Source: Thermococci archaeon | Lineage (GTDB): Archaea; Methanobacteriota_B; Thermococci; Thermococcales; Thermococcaceae | Direction: 5' to 3' | Assembly: GCA_003663695.1 (NCBI GenBank) | Contig: QMUB01000067.1 | Span: 1 to 6,885, forward strand | Length of the DNA stretch: 6,885 bases | Part shown: positions 1 through 5,937 of the stretch, piece by piece | Layout of the letters: each line of letters begins with the position of its first letter | How positions within the stretch are numbered: position 1 is the stretch's first letter | Translations under genes and position numbers: made by a program | Notes under the pieces: generated by a model | Told to the model about the DNA's origin: nothing | The model's database searches: none | Seen by the model: the letters and a program-made list of their open reading frames with translations, nothing else

Positions 1-217
1 GACAATCCCGAGGGACGGGGCATTTTTAATTGAAAATGGAGAGATAACAAAGCCCATAAGGAATATAAGAGTTAGCGACAACATGCAGCACATCCTCGAA
101 GGGATAAATGCCCTTGGGAAAGAGCTCTACCACATCCACTGGTGGGAAGTTGATACTCCCGTTTTCACGCCCTACGTGCTCGTTAAGGACGTTGGGATAA
201 CGAAAGCAACGAAGTGA
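1..217 (+). CDS. TldD/PmbA family protein, C-terminal fragment (5' end outside window)
   Basis: The reading frame whose first full codon is base 2 is open from the window edge to TGA at 215-217, giving 71 residues with no start, so the gene continues to the left. The residues include FLIENGEITKPIRNIRVSDN, a glycine-linked helix with HILEGINALG, and the ending HIHWWEVDTPVFTPYVLVKD. This matches the C-terminal domain of TldD/PmbA proteins, where the 'I-x-N-G-E-I' strand and the final 'P-x-(V/L)' strands are typical. In bacteria TldD and PmbA form a cytoplasmic metalloprotease acting on small modified peptides and antitoxins. Archaea usually have two adjacent paralogues, and the fragment looks more PmbA-like. 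The metal-binding motif lies in the TldD partner and is not visible here. I am fairly sure of the family but not of which paralogue it is. Confidence 0.8.
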   Translation, partial: TIPRDGAFLIENGEITKPIRNIRVSDNMQHILEGINALGKELYHIHWWEVDTPVFTPYVLVKDVGITKATK

Positions 218-226
218 TAATGCTCG

Positions 227-249
227 TCCTTTAAATTTTTAGAATATTT
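227..249. terminator. T-rich termination tract in convergent intergenic gap
   Basis: Ten bases after the TldD/PmbA stop codon the + strand becomes T-rich (TTTAAATTTTT, then ATATTTTT) with no hairpin. This is the usual form of archaeal intrinsic termination. The gap to the convergent membrane-protein gene is only 21 bp, so the tract runs into the end of that gene. It would serve the + strand transcript. No comparable T-run is seen for the - strand transcript. Confidence 0.4.
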
Positions 250-706
250 TTAAGGCGCCGAGACTAGGTATCAGAGTTATCAATATGCTCAGCATACCCC
301 CGATAAGAAGTGCAGTCATTGTTCTTCTTTTTTCCATTCCAAATATGTAGGCTGCTAAAGCACCCGTCCACACACCCGTTCCCGGGAGGGGTATTGCCAC
401 AAACACCGTGAGTCCTGGAACCCCCCATCTCTCAACGTAGGGGTGGGCTTTCCTCCTTACGCGCTGAACATACCTCAAATAAAGTTCCGCAAATTTTCCC
501 AAGGGCGTGTCATCAAGATTCAGCATAACCCAGTCTATGAGCGGGAGAAGAAGGGGCAATGCCAAAGATAGGAGAAGTACTCCAAGGGATGCAATGATGA
601 GGGTCTCAGCTACGGGGTATCCTCTCCCGATGCCGTAGACTATGGCATATCTTCCTTCAAACGTTGGCACGAGGGAAAGCATGAATACCTCTATGAACTT
701 ATTCAA
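239..706 (-). CDS. COG2426 small membrane protein (putative small multidrug export protein family)
   Basis: A 155-residue integral membrane protein. The visible hallmarks are an N-terminal P-T-F-E-G-R-Y-A stretch (14-21, equivalent to the 'E-x-R-G/x-A' motif of the family), hydrophobic segments at about 33-61, 97-123 and 130-149, and the strongly conserved IPLPGTGVWTGALAAYIFGM at 105-124. Length and motif order fit the COG2426/Sm_multidrug_ex family. Despite its name, that family has no firmly established substrate. The start is a TTG at 704-706. I chose it because a good ribosome binding site, GGGGGTG (minus strand, 714-720), lies seven bases upstream; the next ATG, at residue 9, has no such signal. 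The first 8 nt overlap the end of the PAP2 gene, so the two genes are one operon and probably translationally coupled. The function 'export' is only a family label. Confidence 0.85.
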   Translation of the reverse strand: MNKFIEVFMLSLVPTFEGRYAIVYGIGRGYPVAETLIIASLGVLLLSLALPLLLPLIDWVMLNLDDTPLGKFAELYLRYVQRVRRKAHPYVERWGVPGLTVFVAIPLPGTGVWTGALAAYIFGMEKRRTMTALLIGGMLSILITLIPSLGALKIF

Positions 707-1343
707 CCCTGAACACCCCCAACCTTAATTTTTGCATGATGGAATTGTAGATAGGAAGCCAGAGCTTAGCCGTGGATTCAACTATCACCGAGATCCAGAG
801 ACCGAGGACGAGGGCAAACAAAACATCACTGAACCAGTGAACATGTAAGAGCAGCCTCGAAAAGGCAATAAGAATTGCATAAAGCCACCACAGGGGCTTG
901 TATTTGGGAAAACGCTCTCCCAAAAAGCATGCGAGAATCGATGCCCTTGTCGCATGCCCGGAGGGGAAAGCAAAATAGTCCGCATTTAAGAGTGCCTGGG
1001 CAAGAGAGAGATTTAGATAAGCTTCATTGGGTCGCGGCACCGCTGTAAGTGCCTTTAAAACCATCACAAAGAACATCCCGATGAAGAGGGATAGAATGAA
1101 GTTCAGGGTAAGGAAGTTTAACCTCCTCTCCCTGAGATCCCATGCCAAAAAGAGCAGGACGTAGAGCCCGAAGGCTCCAAAGCCCGCCGATTTTGTTAAT
1201 ATTGAGACCCAGAGTGTAGTTATTGAGGGTGTATGAGCGTATACATAGGCGTTAATTCCATTGAATAATCCCATCCATTCAACGGCAATCATGCCCGCTA
1301 CTATGATGGTTAAAAATGTGAGGAACCGATTGTTCATATCCAT
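699..1343 (-). CDS. PAP2-superfamily membrane phosphatase
   Basis: A 214-residue protein with about six hydrophobic segments and the complete three-part active site of the PAP2/acid phosphatase superfamily: K97-x6-R104-P105, P127-S128-G129-H130, and S162-R163-x5-H169-x3-D173. H169 would form the phospho-enzyme and H130 would act as the acid. Such enzymes remove phosphate from lipid phosphates such as undecaprenyl or other polyprenyl pyrophosphate, or phosphatidate, at the membrane. The exact substrate cannot be read from the sequence. The first ATG (1341-1343) is given as the start, but the third residue is also Met (1335-1337) and is better spaced behind AGGG, so the real protein may be two residues shorter. 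It is the promoter-proximal gene of a pair with the COG2426 protein, overlapping it by 8 nt. All catalytic residues are present, so it is probably active. Confidence 0.9.
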   Translation of the reverse strand: MDMNNRFLTFLTIIVAGMIAVEWMGLFNGINAYVYAHTPSITTLWVSILTKSAGFGAFGLYVLLFLAWDLRERRLNFLTLNFILSLFIGMFFVMVLKALTAVPRPNEAYLNLSLAQALLNADYFAFPSGHATRASILACFLGERFPKYKPLWWLYAILIAFSRLLLHVHWFSDVLFALVLGLWISVIVESTAKLWLPIYNSIMQKLRLGVFRVE

Positions 1344-1360
1344 CCCTTTGTCCTATCATG

Positions 1361-1374
1361 TTAATTAATCTTTT
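1361..1374 (-). promoter_or_regulatory. Candidate BRE/TATA promoter for the PAP2-COG2426 operon
   Basis: On the minus strand the sequence reads AAAAGATTAATTAA, an A-rich BRE-like element followed by a TATA-like box, centred about 23 bases before the PAP2 start codon. Transcription would then begin almost at the ATG, giving a leaderless or near-leaderless message, or one that starts translation at the internal Met3. It lies immediately upstream of the truncated UPF0104 remnant on the opposite strand. Confidence 0.4.
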
Positions 1375-1398
1375 GTGCCCTGTCAATGTGGGATAGGG

Positions 1399-1686
1399 AT
1401 GATAAACATTGGAGAGTACATAGCACTCATAAAGTCCCTGGACAACAGGGGACTGGAGTTTTTGGGGATAGCACTGGCTTTGTATTATACGAGCACCCTT
1501 ATATATGCCCTTCGCTGGAAAACAGTGCTTGCAGGGATGGGGAGGGATATCCCCACATCCGAAGGCGATATGATCCTTGCCTTCGAATGGAATCCTAACA
1601 TTGAACTCCTCGCGATAATATCCCTTGCCAATCTGCTCTTCGGATTGATGCCGTTCACCCCCGGAGGGGTGGGCATTGTGGGGGGC
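1399..1686 (+). pseudogene. UPF0104 / lysylphosphatidylglycerol synthase-like membrane protein remnant, multiply deleted
   Basis: The frame starting at ATG 1399 encodes a piece of a UPF0104-type flippase/synthase membrane protein (PF03706-like). A membrane segment with ALALYYTSTLIYALRWKTVL matches the region after the first helix of the family. It is followed within about 20 residues by the family's C-terminal stretch, IELLAIISLANLLFGLMPFT, then PGGVGIV. Intact members are about 300 or more residues, so roughly 200 residues are missing between about 1543 and 1600, and the first helix is missing at the 5' end. The normally conserved acidic residue after G-V-G-I-V is Gly here, close to a second break point. 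The frame then runs on as non-homologous residues to TAA at 1726-1728. There is no convincing ribosome binding site (only AGGG). I regard it as a dead gene fragment. The family call is moderately firm; the deletion size is inferred from remembered family length. Confidence 0.7.
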
Positions 1687-1964
1687 GTGCTGGAACTTCC
1701 AGCTTCCATGGGGGAATCCAGAGAATAATTCACAGCCGCTTGAAAGAGCCGAGAATTTATTTCGCACATCCTTGGGAGTTTGTTCCCATTAAGGGAGTGT
1801 GCTTTGAGTGTCGTTTCAACACGGGAGAGAAAGCTCTTGAACTGCTTGAAAAGCTCATAGAGTATTATAAAAATGAGAATGCCAAGTTTCTCTTGATGAG
1901 AGAGTATCTGAGGCTTTCATCCCTTGAGGATTTTGATATACCCATTTGTGGTGCTGACCCTTAG
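1687..1964 (+). pseudogene. Polysaccharide deacetylase-like C-terminal remnant
   Basis: A different frame from the UPF0104 fragment becomes meaningful at about 1687: it reads A-G-T-S-S-F-H-G-G-I-Q-R and then SRLKEPRIYFAHPWEFVPIK. The residues after that include RFNTGEKALELLEKLIEYYK and AKFLLMREYL, before a TAG at 1962-1964. The 'G-G-x-x-F/x-R ... P-x-(I/V)-x-x-x-H-P-W-E' pattern followed by a helix and a final 'F-L-x-x-x-E-Y/L' is the C-terminal signature of NodB-like polysaccharide deacetylases carrying a DUF3473-type tail. The whole catalytic domain with its D-D and H-x3-H metal sites is absent. A TTG at 1740 could formally open the frame, but it has no ribosome binding site. The last 48 bases overlap the 3' end of the DUF4097 gene on the other strand. 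The fragment has probably lost its function. Family assignment rests on a short stretch. Confidence 0.6.
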
Positions 1965-2645
1965 GACGTTCCTCCCATCCCCAAGAGTACCGGTCGCAGC
2001 TTTTGGACCATAGTGTTTGCCTGTTCCCATGACTTTAATCTCCTCAAAATCCGTGCTTATGTTTCCGTTTGTGGTTCTTACATCTACTGTGGCATTAAAT
2101 TTGGGATGCAGGTGGAGGGTTATCGGTCCATTAACGGTGGTAATTTTGACCTTTTCTCCTATGGAGCCAAGATAAACCTCAATTTTTCCGTTGATGGTGC
2201 TGATATTCCCCAAGAGCTTCCCCACTTTCGCATTGATCTTCCCGTTAACTGTTTTTATGTTCCTTGCACAGTCAACATTAAGGCTTATAAGCCCATTAAC
2301 AGTTTTTGCCTCCATACATCCTGAAACACCCTTTATATCTATGGTACCGTTTACGCTAACCACGCGTTTCACTTCCACTCCCTTTGGAGTCATAATCTCA
2401 AAATTTACCTTTGAACCTCCAAAGCTTATGTTAAACCCTTTTCTGTGCTCCGTAAATATCTTAAAGAGTTCTCCCTCTTTTCTGATCTTGACCTTTGGTT
2501 CACTTCCCAGAAGTCCCCAGCTCTTCTCTATCCTGAGCTTGAGAGTCTCTCCATCATACCCCCGGATCTTTATCATGCCATTCACATTTTCGAGCTCCAG
2601 CTTAACTTTTCCTACTTCATATTCCCTCTCATAAACTTCTATCAT
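1917..2645 (-). CDS. DUF4097-type beta-repeat protein
   Basis: A 242-residue protein with no signal peptide or membrane segment. It is built from short beta-strands joined by Asn-Gly turns. The x-(V/T)-N-G-x-I motif occurs eight times, with its Gly at residues 23, 100, 118, 135, 153, 173, 194 and 235, mostly 17-21 residues apart. This is typical of DUF4097 (putative adhesin/beta-solenoid-like) proteins. In bacteria these often sit beside small sensory operons, but no biochemical role is established. The start was set at ATG 2643-2645 because a full GGAGGTGAT ribosome binding site (minus strand 2649-2657) lies just upstream; the longer open frame starting at 2684 would read through that site. 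It begins 50 bp after the C69 gene stop on the same strand and is probably co-transcribed with it. A role as a cytoplasmic scaffold or surface protein cannot be told apart from sequence. Confidence 0.8.
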   Translation of the reverse strand: MIEVYEREYEVGKVKLELENVNGMIKIRGYDGETLKLRIEKSWGLLGSEPKVKIRKEGELFKIFTEHRKGFNISFGGSKVNFEIMTPKGVEVKRVVSVNGTIDIKGVSGCMEAKTVNGLISLNVDCARNIKTVNGKINAKVGKLLGNISTINGKIEVYLGSIGEKVKITTVNGPITLHLHPKFNATVDVRTTNGNISTDFEEIKVMGTGKHYGPKAATGTLGDGRNVLRVSTTNGYIKILKG

Positions 2646-2648
2646 GCC

Positions 2649-2657
2649 ATCACCTCC
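2649..2657 (-). promoter_or_regulatory. Full-length Shine-Dalgarno sequence fixing the DUF4097 start
   Basis: GGAGGTGAT on the minus strand is complementary to the 3' end of archaeal 16S rRNA over its whole length and lies three bases before ATG 2645. It decides the start codon and argues against the longer N-terminus. It suggests efficient translation of this gene. Confidence 0.75.
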
Positions 2658-2695
2658 AAACTGTATTGTGTGCTCAAATGACATTTAATGTGTGG

Positions 2696-3964
2696 TCACT
2701 TTTGAACACCTGCTTCCTCATTGACCTTTTTCCAGTTCCTTCCGTAAAGGAAGGGGAGTTTTCCTTCTTCTATGATCCCTTCCCACTTTTCCATGAGCTT
2801 CCTTTCTTCTTCAAAAGCCCACAGTGTTAGTTCTTTGGATTTCTTATCTCGAAGTTCACGCTCCCTTTCGATGATCCTTGCCTGAATTGCATCCCTGTCT
2901 TTTGAAAACTCATGAAAGTATGTGCGGTAATTTGTTTGGAATCTCCTGTGAAATGCCTCAAAGCGCCACCAGTAGCTCTTTGGATTGTATTTATCCGTCG
3001 GAGCTTCCCCTAAGTCCGGAAATGTACCATCGAAAAACATGGGCTTGAATATGCTCAGGCACGGAAGGGAGGTTCCTGTGAACCAGTGAGTGCTTAAGCT
3101 TTTTCTAAGCTCGGATATCTGGGATGAGGCTGTCTGTGAGGGTCTCGTTAGACCACCATAGTGCATGCATATGTCCTTCATTGAGCCATTAGCTGGCTCA
3201 AAAGGCTCTCTTTGATGCGAACGGAGGATCTCCATCATGTATTCAAGCGTGATCTCTCCCTCGGCTTCCCTGAGCTTTTTATACGTAAAAGCCCTTCTCT
3301 CCCTGCCATGGGCAAAATGGGTGTAAAATTTATCGGAAAAATAGCGGGCGAAGCTAAAGTTAGCCTTTTTAGAGAGCCTTTCCACACTATCGGATGCCAA
3401 GTCCCACTCATCTTCAATCGTCAGGGCATTTGAAATGGAGTAGACAGCATCAACTTTTTTAGCCACCCAGTGCCTCCCGGCGGTCTCAAGAACCCACGCC
3501 TCTCTGGGATCCGCTATTATGAAGGAGTTATGATAAAAAAGCTTGTGTCTGTAGCTCCCGTTTCCTCCCTGACCATAATTTTCAATGAGTGAGACTATGA
3601 ACTCAAGAGCTTCCCTTGAAGTCTTTGTTCTCTCAAGTGCCAGACGTATTATATCCATCCCAGTTATGCCTCTTTGAGATACCTTCAACTTTGTAAAAAC
3701 CGCGGTATTTCCCATTGCCAGTCCGAACTCGTTTGCACCCATCTCGGCTCCCCACATCCACCAAGGGCGGGAGAGAAGGACGGCATAAGTCTCCCTCACC
3801 TGGGAGAATTCAACGTAGGTCAGCTTGACCTTCTCATCCTCATGCTTCATCCTCGGGATGAACTCCAAGATTTGAGCCTCGTTTGGCTCTCTATCGCTGT
3901 TTTTAGCAAAAATCATGATGCCTTTCTCTGTGGCTCTGGGCGTTGCAACCAGAATATCGCACAT
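2696..3964 (-). CDS. Secernin-like C69-family Ntn hydrolase (dipeptidase-type)
   Basis: A 422-residue protein, about the length of secernins. It begins M-C-D-I-L-V-A-T-P, so Cys2 is placed to become the N-terminal nucleophile of an Ntn (N-terminal nucleophile) hydrolase once Met1 is removed. Further family motifs are F-A-K-N-S-D-R-E-P-N-E-A-Q (19-31), SRPWWMWGAEMGANEFGLAM (65-84), and a later I-A-D-P-R-E-A-W-V-L-E-T-A-G (150-163) followed by S-I-S-N-A-L (176-181). These match secernins and MEROPS C69 peptidases. The C-terminal 70 residues are rich in charged helix (E/K/R). No signal peptide is present, so it is cytoplasmic. Bacterial C69 members are dipeptidases, while secernins have no settled substrate, so the reaction is not certain. 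It reads divergently from the ABC transporter (86 bp between starts) and is followed by the DUF4097 gene. The start is fixed by the catalytic Cys; the upstream ATG near 3992 is out of frame. Confidence 0.88.
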   Translation of the reverse strand: MCDILVATPRATEKGIMIFAKNSDREPNEAQILEFIPRMKHEDEKVKLTYVEFSQVRETYAVLLSRPWWMWGAEMGANEFGLAMGNTAVFTKLKVSQRGITGMDIIRLALERTKTSREALEFIVSLIENYGQGGNGSYRHKLFYHNSFIIADPREAWVLETAGRHWVAKKVDAVYSISNALTIEDEWDLASDSVERLSKKANFSFARYFSDKFYTHFAHGRERRAFTYKKLREAEGEITLEYMMEILRSHQREPFEPANGSMKDICMHYGGLTRPSQTASSQISELRKSLSTHWFTGTSLPCLSIFKPMFFDGTFPDLGEAPTDKYNPKSYWWRFEAFHRRFQTNYRTYFHEFSKDRDAIQARIIERERELRDKKSKELTLWAFEEERKLMEKWEGIIEEGKLPFLYGRNWKKVNEEAGVQK

Positions 3965-3993
3965 GTTAATCCCTTAGATTTATCGTCCTTCAT

Positions 3994-4023
3994 CCTTTTA
4001 TCCTTTGGGTTATCTTTTTAAAG
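3994..4023. promoter_or_regulatory. Divergent promoter region between C69 and ABC transporter genes
   Basis: The 86-bp gap contains a near-palindromic TATA-like CTTTTTAAAG at 4014-4023, centred about 32 bases before the permease ATG. On the other strand it reads CTTTAAAAAG, about 50 bases before the C69 ATG. A second minus-strand box, GGATAAAAGG (3994-4003), is about 34 bases before the C69 start. One or both could be used. The permease message would have a leader of only several bases, in keeping with the absence of a clear ribosome binding site before 4051. Confidence 0.4.
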
Positions 4024-4050
4024 ACTTGGACAAATAATCCATCGATATCC

Positions 4051-5058
4051 ATGAAGCGCATCCTGGCACTGTGCATTATTTCAGCATTCCTCATAATCTC
4101 CGCGGTATCGATAGGCTCGGTTAGTGTCCCCCTCATCAAAGTTCTTCAAAGTATAATCTACGGAATAAAAATGAACCTCGGATTTGGAGCTAAGAGTCCG
4201 GGAACAGGCGACACATATTTCACGATAATATGGGATATACGCTTCCCCCGTGTTCTCCTTGCCTATCTGGTAGGCTTTAGCCTCGCATCGGCGGGAACAG
4301 CTTCCCAAGCACTCTTCAAAAATCCTCTGGCTGATCCTTACATTCTTGGGATAAGCGGAGGAGCCTCTGTTGGAGCAGCTTTAGCAGCGATTTATTTTCC
4401 AAAATATATGGGTATGTTTGCCCTGATTTTTGCTCTCGCATCCGTGTACGTGGTTTACACGATTTCGAAGGTGGATGGGCATATCCCCGTGGACACACTT
4501 CTATTGGCGGGAATAGCCTTCGGGTTCTTTTCAAGTGCAATAACCTCTTATCTGGTGTATGTGGGACGTGAAAAGATTCATAATGCCATATTCTGGCTCA
4601 TGGGGACGTTTAATGGTGCTTTATGGACTGATGTTAAACTGGTTTTCCTCTCGTCATTTACAGGATTTTTATTCCTCATCCTGCGCTGGAAGGAGCTCAA
4701 TCTACTCCTCTTCGGAGAGGAAAGCATTGCCCTCGGTTTGGATGTGAGCTTTTACAGAAAGGCTATAATATTTGTGATCTCCCTTTTGACGGCATTTGCA
4801 GTGTCCACGAGCGGCATAATAGGGTTCGTGGGACTGATAAGCCCTCATGCAATGCGCATAATATTTGGACCCAATCACAAGAGGCTCCTTCCCGCAAGTG
4901 CGCTCTTTGGAGGAAGCTTGATGGTCATGGCTGATCTGTTTGCTAGGATTTTAATAAAACCTCAGGAAATCCCTGTGGGAATCGTGACCGCTGTCTTTGG
5001 TGCCCCCTTCTTCATATATCTCCTCACAAAGAGGAAGAGGGGTGAAATCTATGCGTGA
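4051..5058 (+). CDS. FecCD/BtuC-type ABC transporter permease
   Basis: A 335-residue polytopic membrane protein with the full set of FecCD/BtuC landmarks: D-I-R-F-P-R-V-L-L-A (62-71), LFKNPLADPYILGISGGASV (88-107), the cytoplasmic coupling region TSGIIGFVGLISPHAMR (253-269), and E-I-P-V-G-I-V-T-A-V-F-G-A-P-F-F (306-321). Length and the roughly ten hydrophobic segments are normal for the family, which works as a homodimer importing iron-siderophores, haem, cobalamin or related metal chelates. The ligand cannot be decided from the permease. ATG 4051 begins the first helix directly and fits the promoter spacing; no strong ribosome binding site precedes it. The end overlaps the ATPase start by 8 nt. 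Unusually, no substrate-binding protein gene flanks the pair: upstream is the divergent C69 gene. Confidence 0.92.
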   Translation: MKRILALCIISAFLIISAVSIGSVSVPLIKVLQSIIYGIKMNLGFGAKSPGTGDTYFTIIWDIRFPRVLLAYLVGFSLASAGTASQALFKNPLADPYILGISGGASVGAALAAIYFPKYMGMFALIFALASVYVVYTISKVDGHIPVDTLLLAGIAFGFFSSAITSYLVYVGREKIHNAIFWLMGTFNGALWTDVKLVFLSSFTGFLFLILRWKELNLLLFGEESIALGLDVSFYRKAIIFVISLLTAFAVSTSGIIGFVGLISPHAMRIIFGPNHKRLLPASALFGGSLMVMADLFARILIKPQEIPVGIVTAVFGAPFFIYLLTKRKRGEIYA

Positions 5059-5773
5059 GCTCAGCGTTATGGTTTCTTTTTCTTATGGAGAAAAAAAAGT
5101 GCTTGAAAACGTTTCATTCTCTGCCAAGAAAGGAGAGCTTTTATCAATCATAGGACCAAATGGTGCCGGCAAAAGCACCCTTCTAAAGTGCATGGTGGGA
5201 ATTTTAAAGCCCAAAGGAAGGATAGAGTTTGATTCCATCAATTTGATGGATTTGAAGCCCAAAGACAGGGCAAAGTTCATAACGTATGTACCTCAGAGTT
5301 CGGTTTCCGAGTTCGCCTTTACAATCCAGGAATTCGTAGAAATGGGGGCATATACCACGAGGGGAGATGTAGAGCGGGCTTTGAGGAAAGTTAACCTCTG
5401 GAATAGGAGGAGAGAATTGGTAACCAACCTGAGCGGTGGAGAGTACCAGCTGGCGCTGATAGCTAGAGCTCTGGCACAAGGGAGCGAAATAATACTTCTA
5501 GACGAGCCGACTTCCAACCTTGACATAAACCATTCTCTCAAGATAATGGAGATTTTAAGCGAGCTGAAGGGAGAGAAGCTCATTATAGCCGTGATGCATG
5601 ACCTGAATCTTGCCTTGAGATATTCGGATAGGTTGATACTCCTCAGTAAAGGTAGGATAGAGTGGGAAGGCAGCTCAAATGAGCTCAAACCTGAAATTTT
5701 AGAGAAAGTTTATCATGTTAAAGCGAAAATTGTGGAGATCGAGGGAAATTCACTGGTTCTGGCGGATATTTAG
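5051..5773 (+). CDS. ABC transporter ATP-binding protein (FepC/BtuD type)
   Basis: A 240-residue nucleotide-binding subunit. It shows Walker A GPNGAGKST (35-43), the Q-loop Y-V-P-Q (79-82), the signature L-S-G-G-E-Y-Q (127-133), Walker B I-I-L-L-D-E-P-T (147-154), the D-loop S-N-L-D (155-158) and the switch His183 in V-M-H-D. All catalytic positions are intact. It would energise the permease encoded just upstream. The start was set at ATG 5051 because AGGGGTGA (5038-5045) lies five bases before it; an open frame reaching back to 4997 would only add residues read from inside the permease gene. The 8-nt overlap indicates translational coupling and one operon. The signature is followed by Leu where many relatives have Arg (E-Y-Q-L), a mild deviation. 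Substrate class, chelated metal or cobamide, is inferred from the partner. Confidence 0.93.
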   Translation: MRELSVMVSFSYGEKKVLENVSFSAKKGELLSIIGPNGAGKSTLLKCMVGILKPKGRIEFDSINLMDLKPKDRAKFITYVPQSSVSEFAFTIQEFVEMGAYTTRGDVERALRKVNLWNRRRELVTNLSGGEYQLALIARALAQGSEIILLDEPTSNLDINHSLKIMEILSELKGEKLIIAVMHDLNLALRYSDRLILLSKGRIEWEGSSNELKPEILEKVYHVKAKIVEIEGNSLVLADI

Positions 5774-5800
5774 TTCGTCAGAGGGTGTTTATTCATTATC

Positions 5801-5815
5801 CTTGTTTTCTTTTGT
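5801..5815 (+). terminator. Candidate T-rich terminator of the ABC operon
   Basis: CTTGTTTTCTTTTGT, starting 27 bases after the ATPase stop codon, is a pyrimidine/T-rich tract without a hairpin, as expected for archaeal RNA polymerase termination. It separates the ABC operon from the strong promoter at about 5876. Confidence 0.45.
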
Positions 5816-5875
5816 CAAAAGAGGAGGGTTGAAAAATTGTTAAACTATGGAAAAGTAAAATTACCACGAAACATA

Positions 5876-5889
5876 GAAAGACTTATAAG
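5876..5889 (+). promoter_or_regulatory. Strong BRE/TATA promoter for the right-end gene pair
   Basis: GAAAGA (BRE-like) directly followed by CTTATAAG (5882-5889) is a near-consensus Thermococcales promoter, the clearest in the window. With the usual 24-26 bp spacing, transcription would start near 5908-5911. The leader would then be about 28 nt long and would consist almost entirely of the hairpin at 5914-5934. Confidence 0.7.
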
Positions 5890-5913
5890 GCTTAAAATCT
5901 AACATGGTGATGC

Positions 5914-5934
5914 AGAACCTCGTAAGGAGGTTCT
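5914..5934 (+). promoter_or_regulatory. Leader hairpin that sequesters the ribosome binding site
   Basis: AGAACCTC (5914-5921) and GAGGTTCT (5927-5934) are perfect inverted repeats around the five-base loop GTAAG, giving an 8-bp stem. The right arm, with the end of the loop, contains the Shine-Dalgarno AAGGAGGT (5924-5931), which is ideally spaced (6 nt) from ATG 5938. When folded, the GAGG core is paired. This would lower translation unless the stem is melted by heat, by the ribosome or by a bound factor. The symmetry is seen; a regulatory role is inferred. The alternative is a DNA operator or chance. Confidence 0.55.
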
Positions 5935-5937
5935 ACA

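Noticed and set aside
1279..1767. Long minus-strand open frame (162 codons) across the PAP2 start and the UPF0104 remnant
   Set aside because: Its protein is full of Cys, His, Pro and Gly with no domain character. It is antisense to the recognisable UPF0104 and deacetylase fragments and has no ribosome binding site.
2191..2634. Plus-strand open frame of 147 codons opposite the DUF4097 gene
   Set aside because: It is a Ser/Pro/Phe-rich mirror of the repetitive Asn-Gly coding sequence. The opposite strand has a perfect Shine-Dalgarno and a coherent repeat protein.
4014..4023. Near-palindromic CTTTTTAAAG as a repressor operator
   Set aside because: It is short, A/T-only in its core, and fits a TATA box for both directions. 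There is not enough information to call a regulator site.
5293..5688. Minus-strand open frame of 131 codons within the ABC ATPase gene
   Set aside because: It is low-complexity Ser/Leu/Arg sequence antisense to intact Walker and signature motifs, with no promoter or ribosome binding site.
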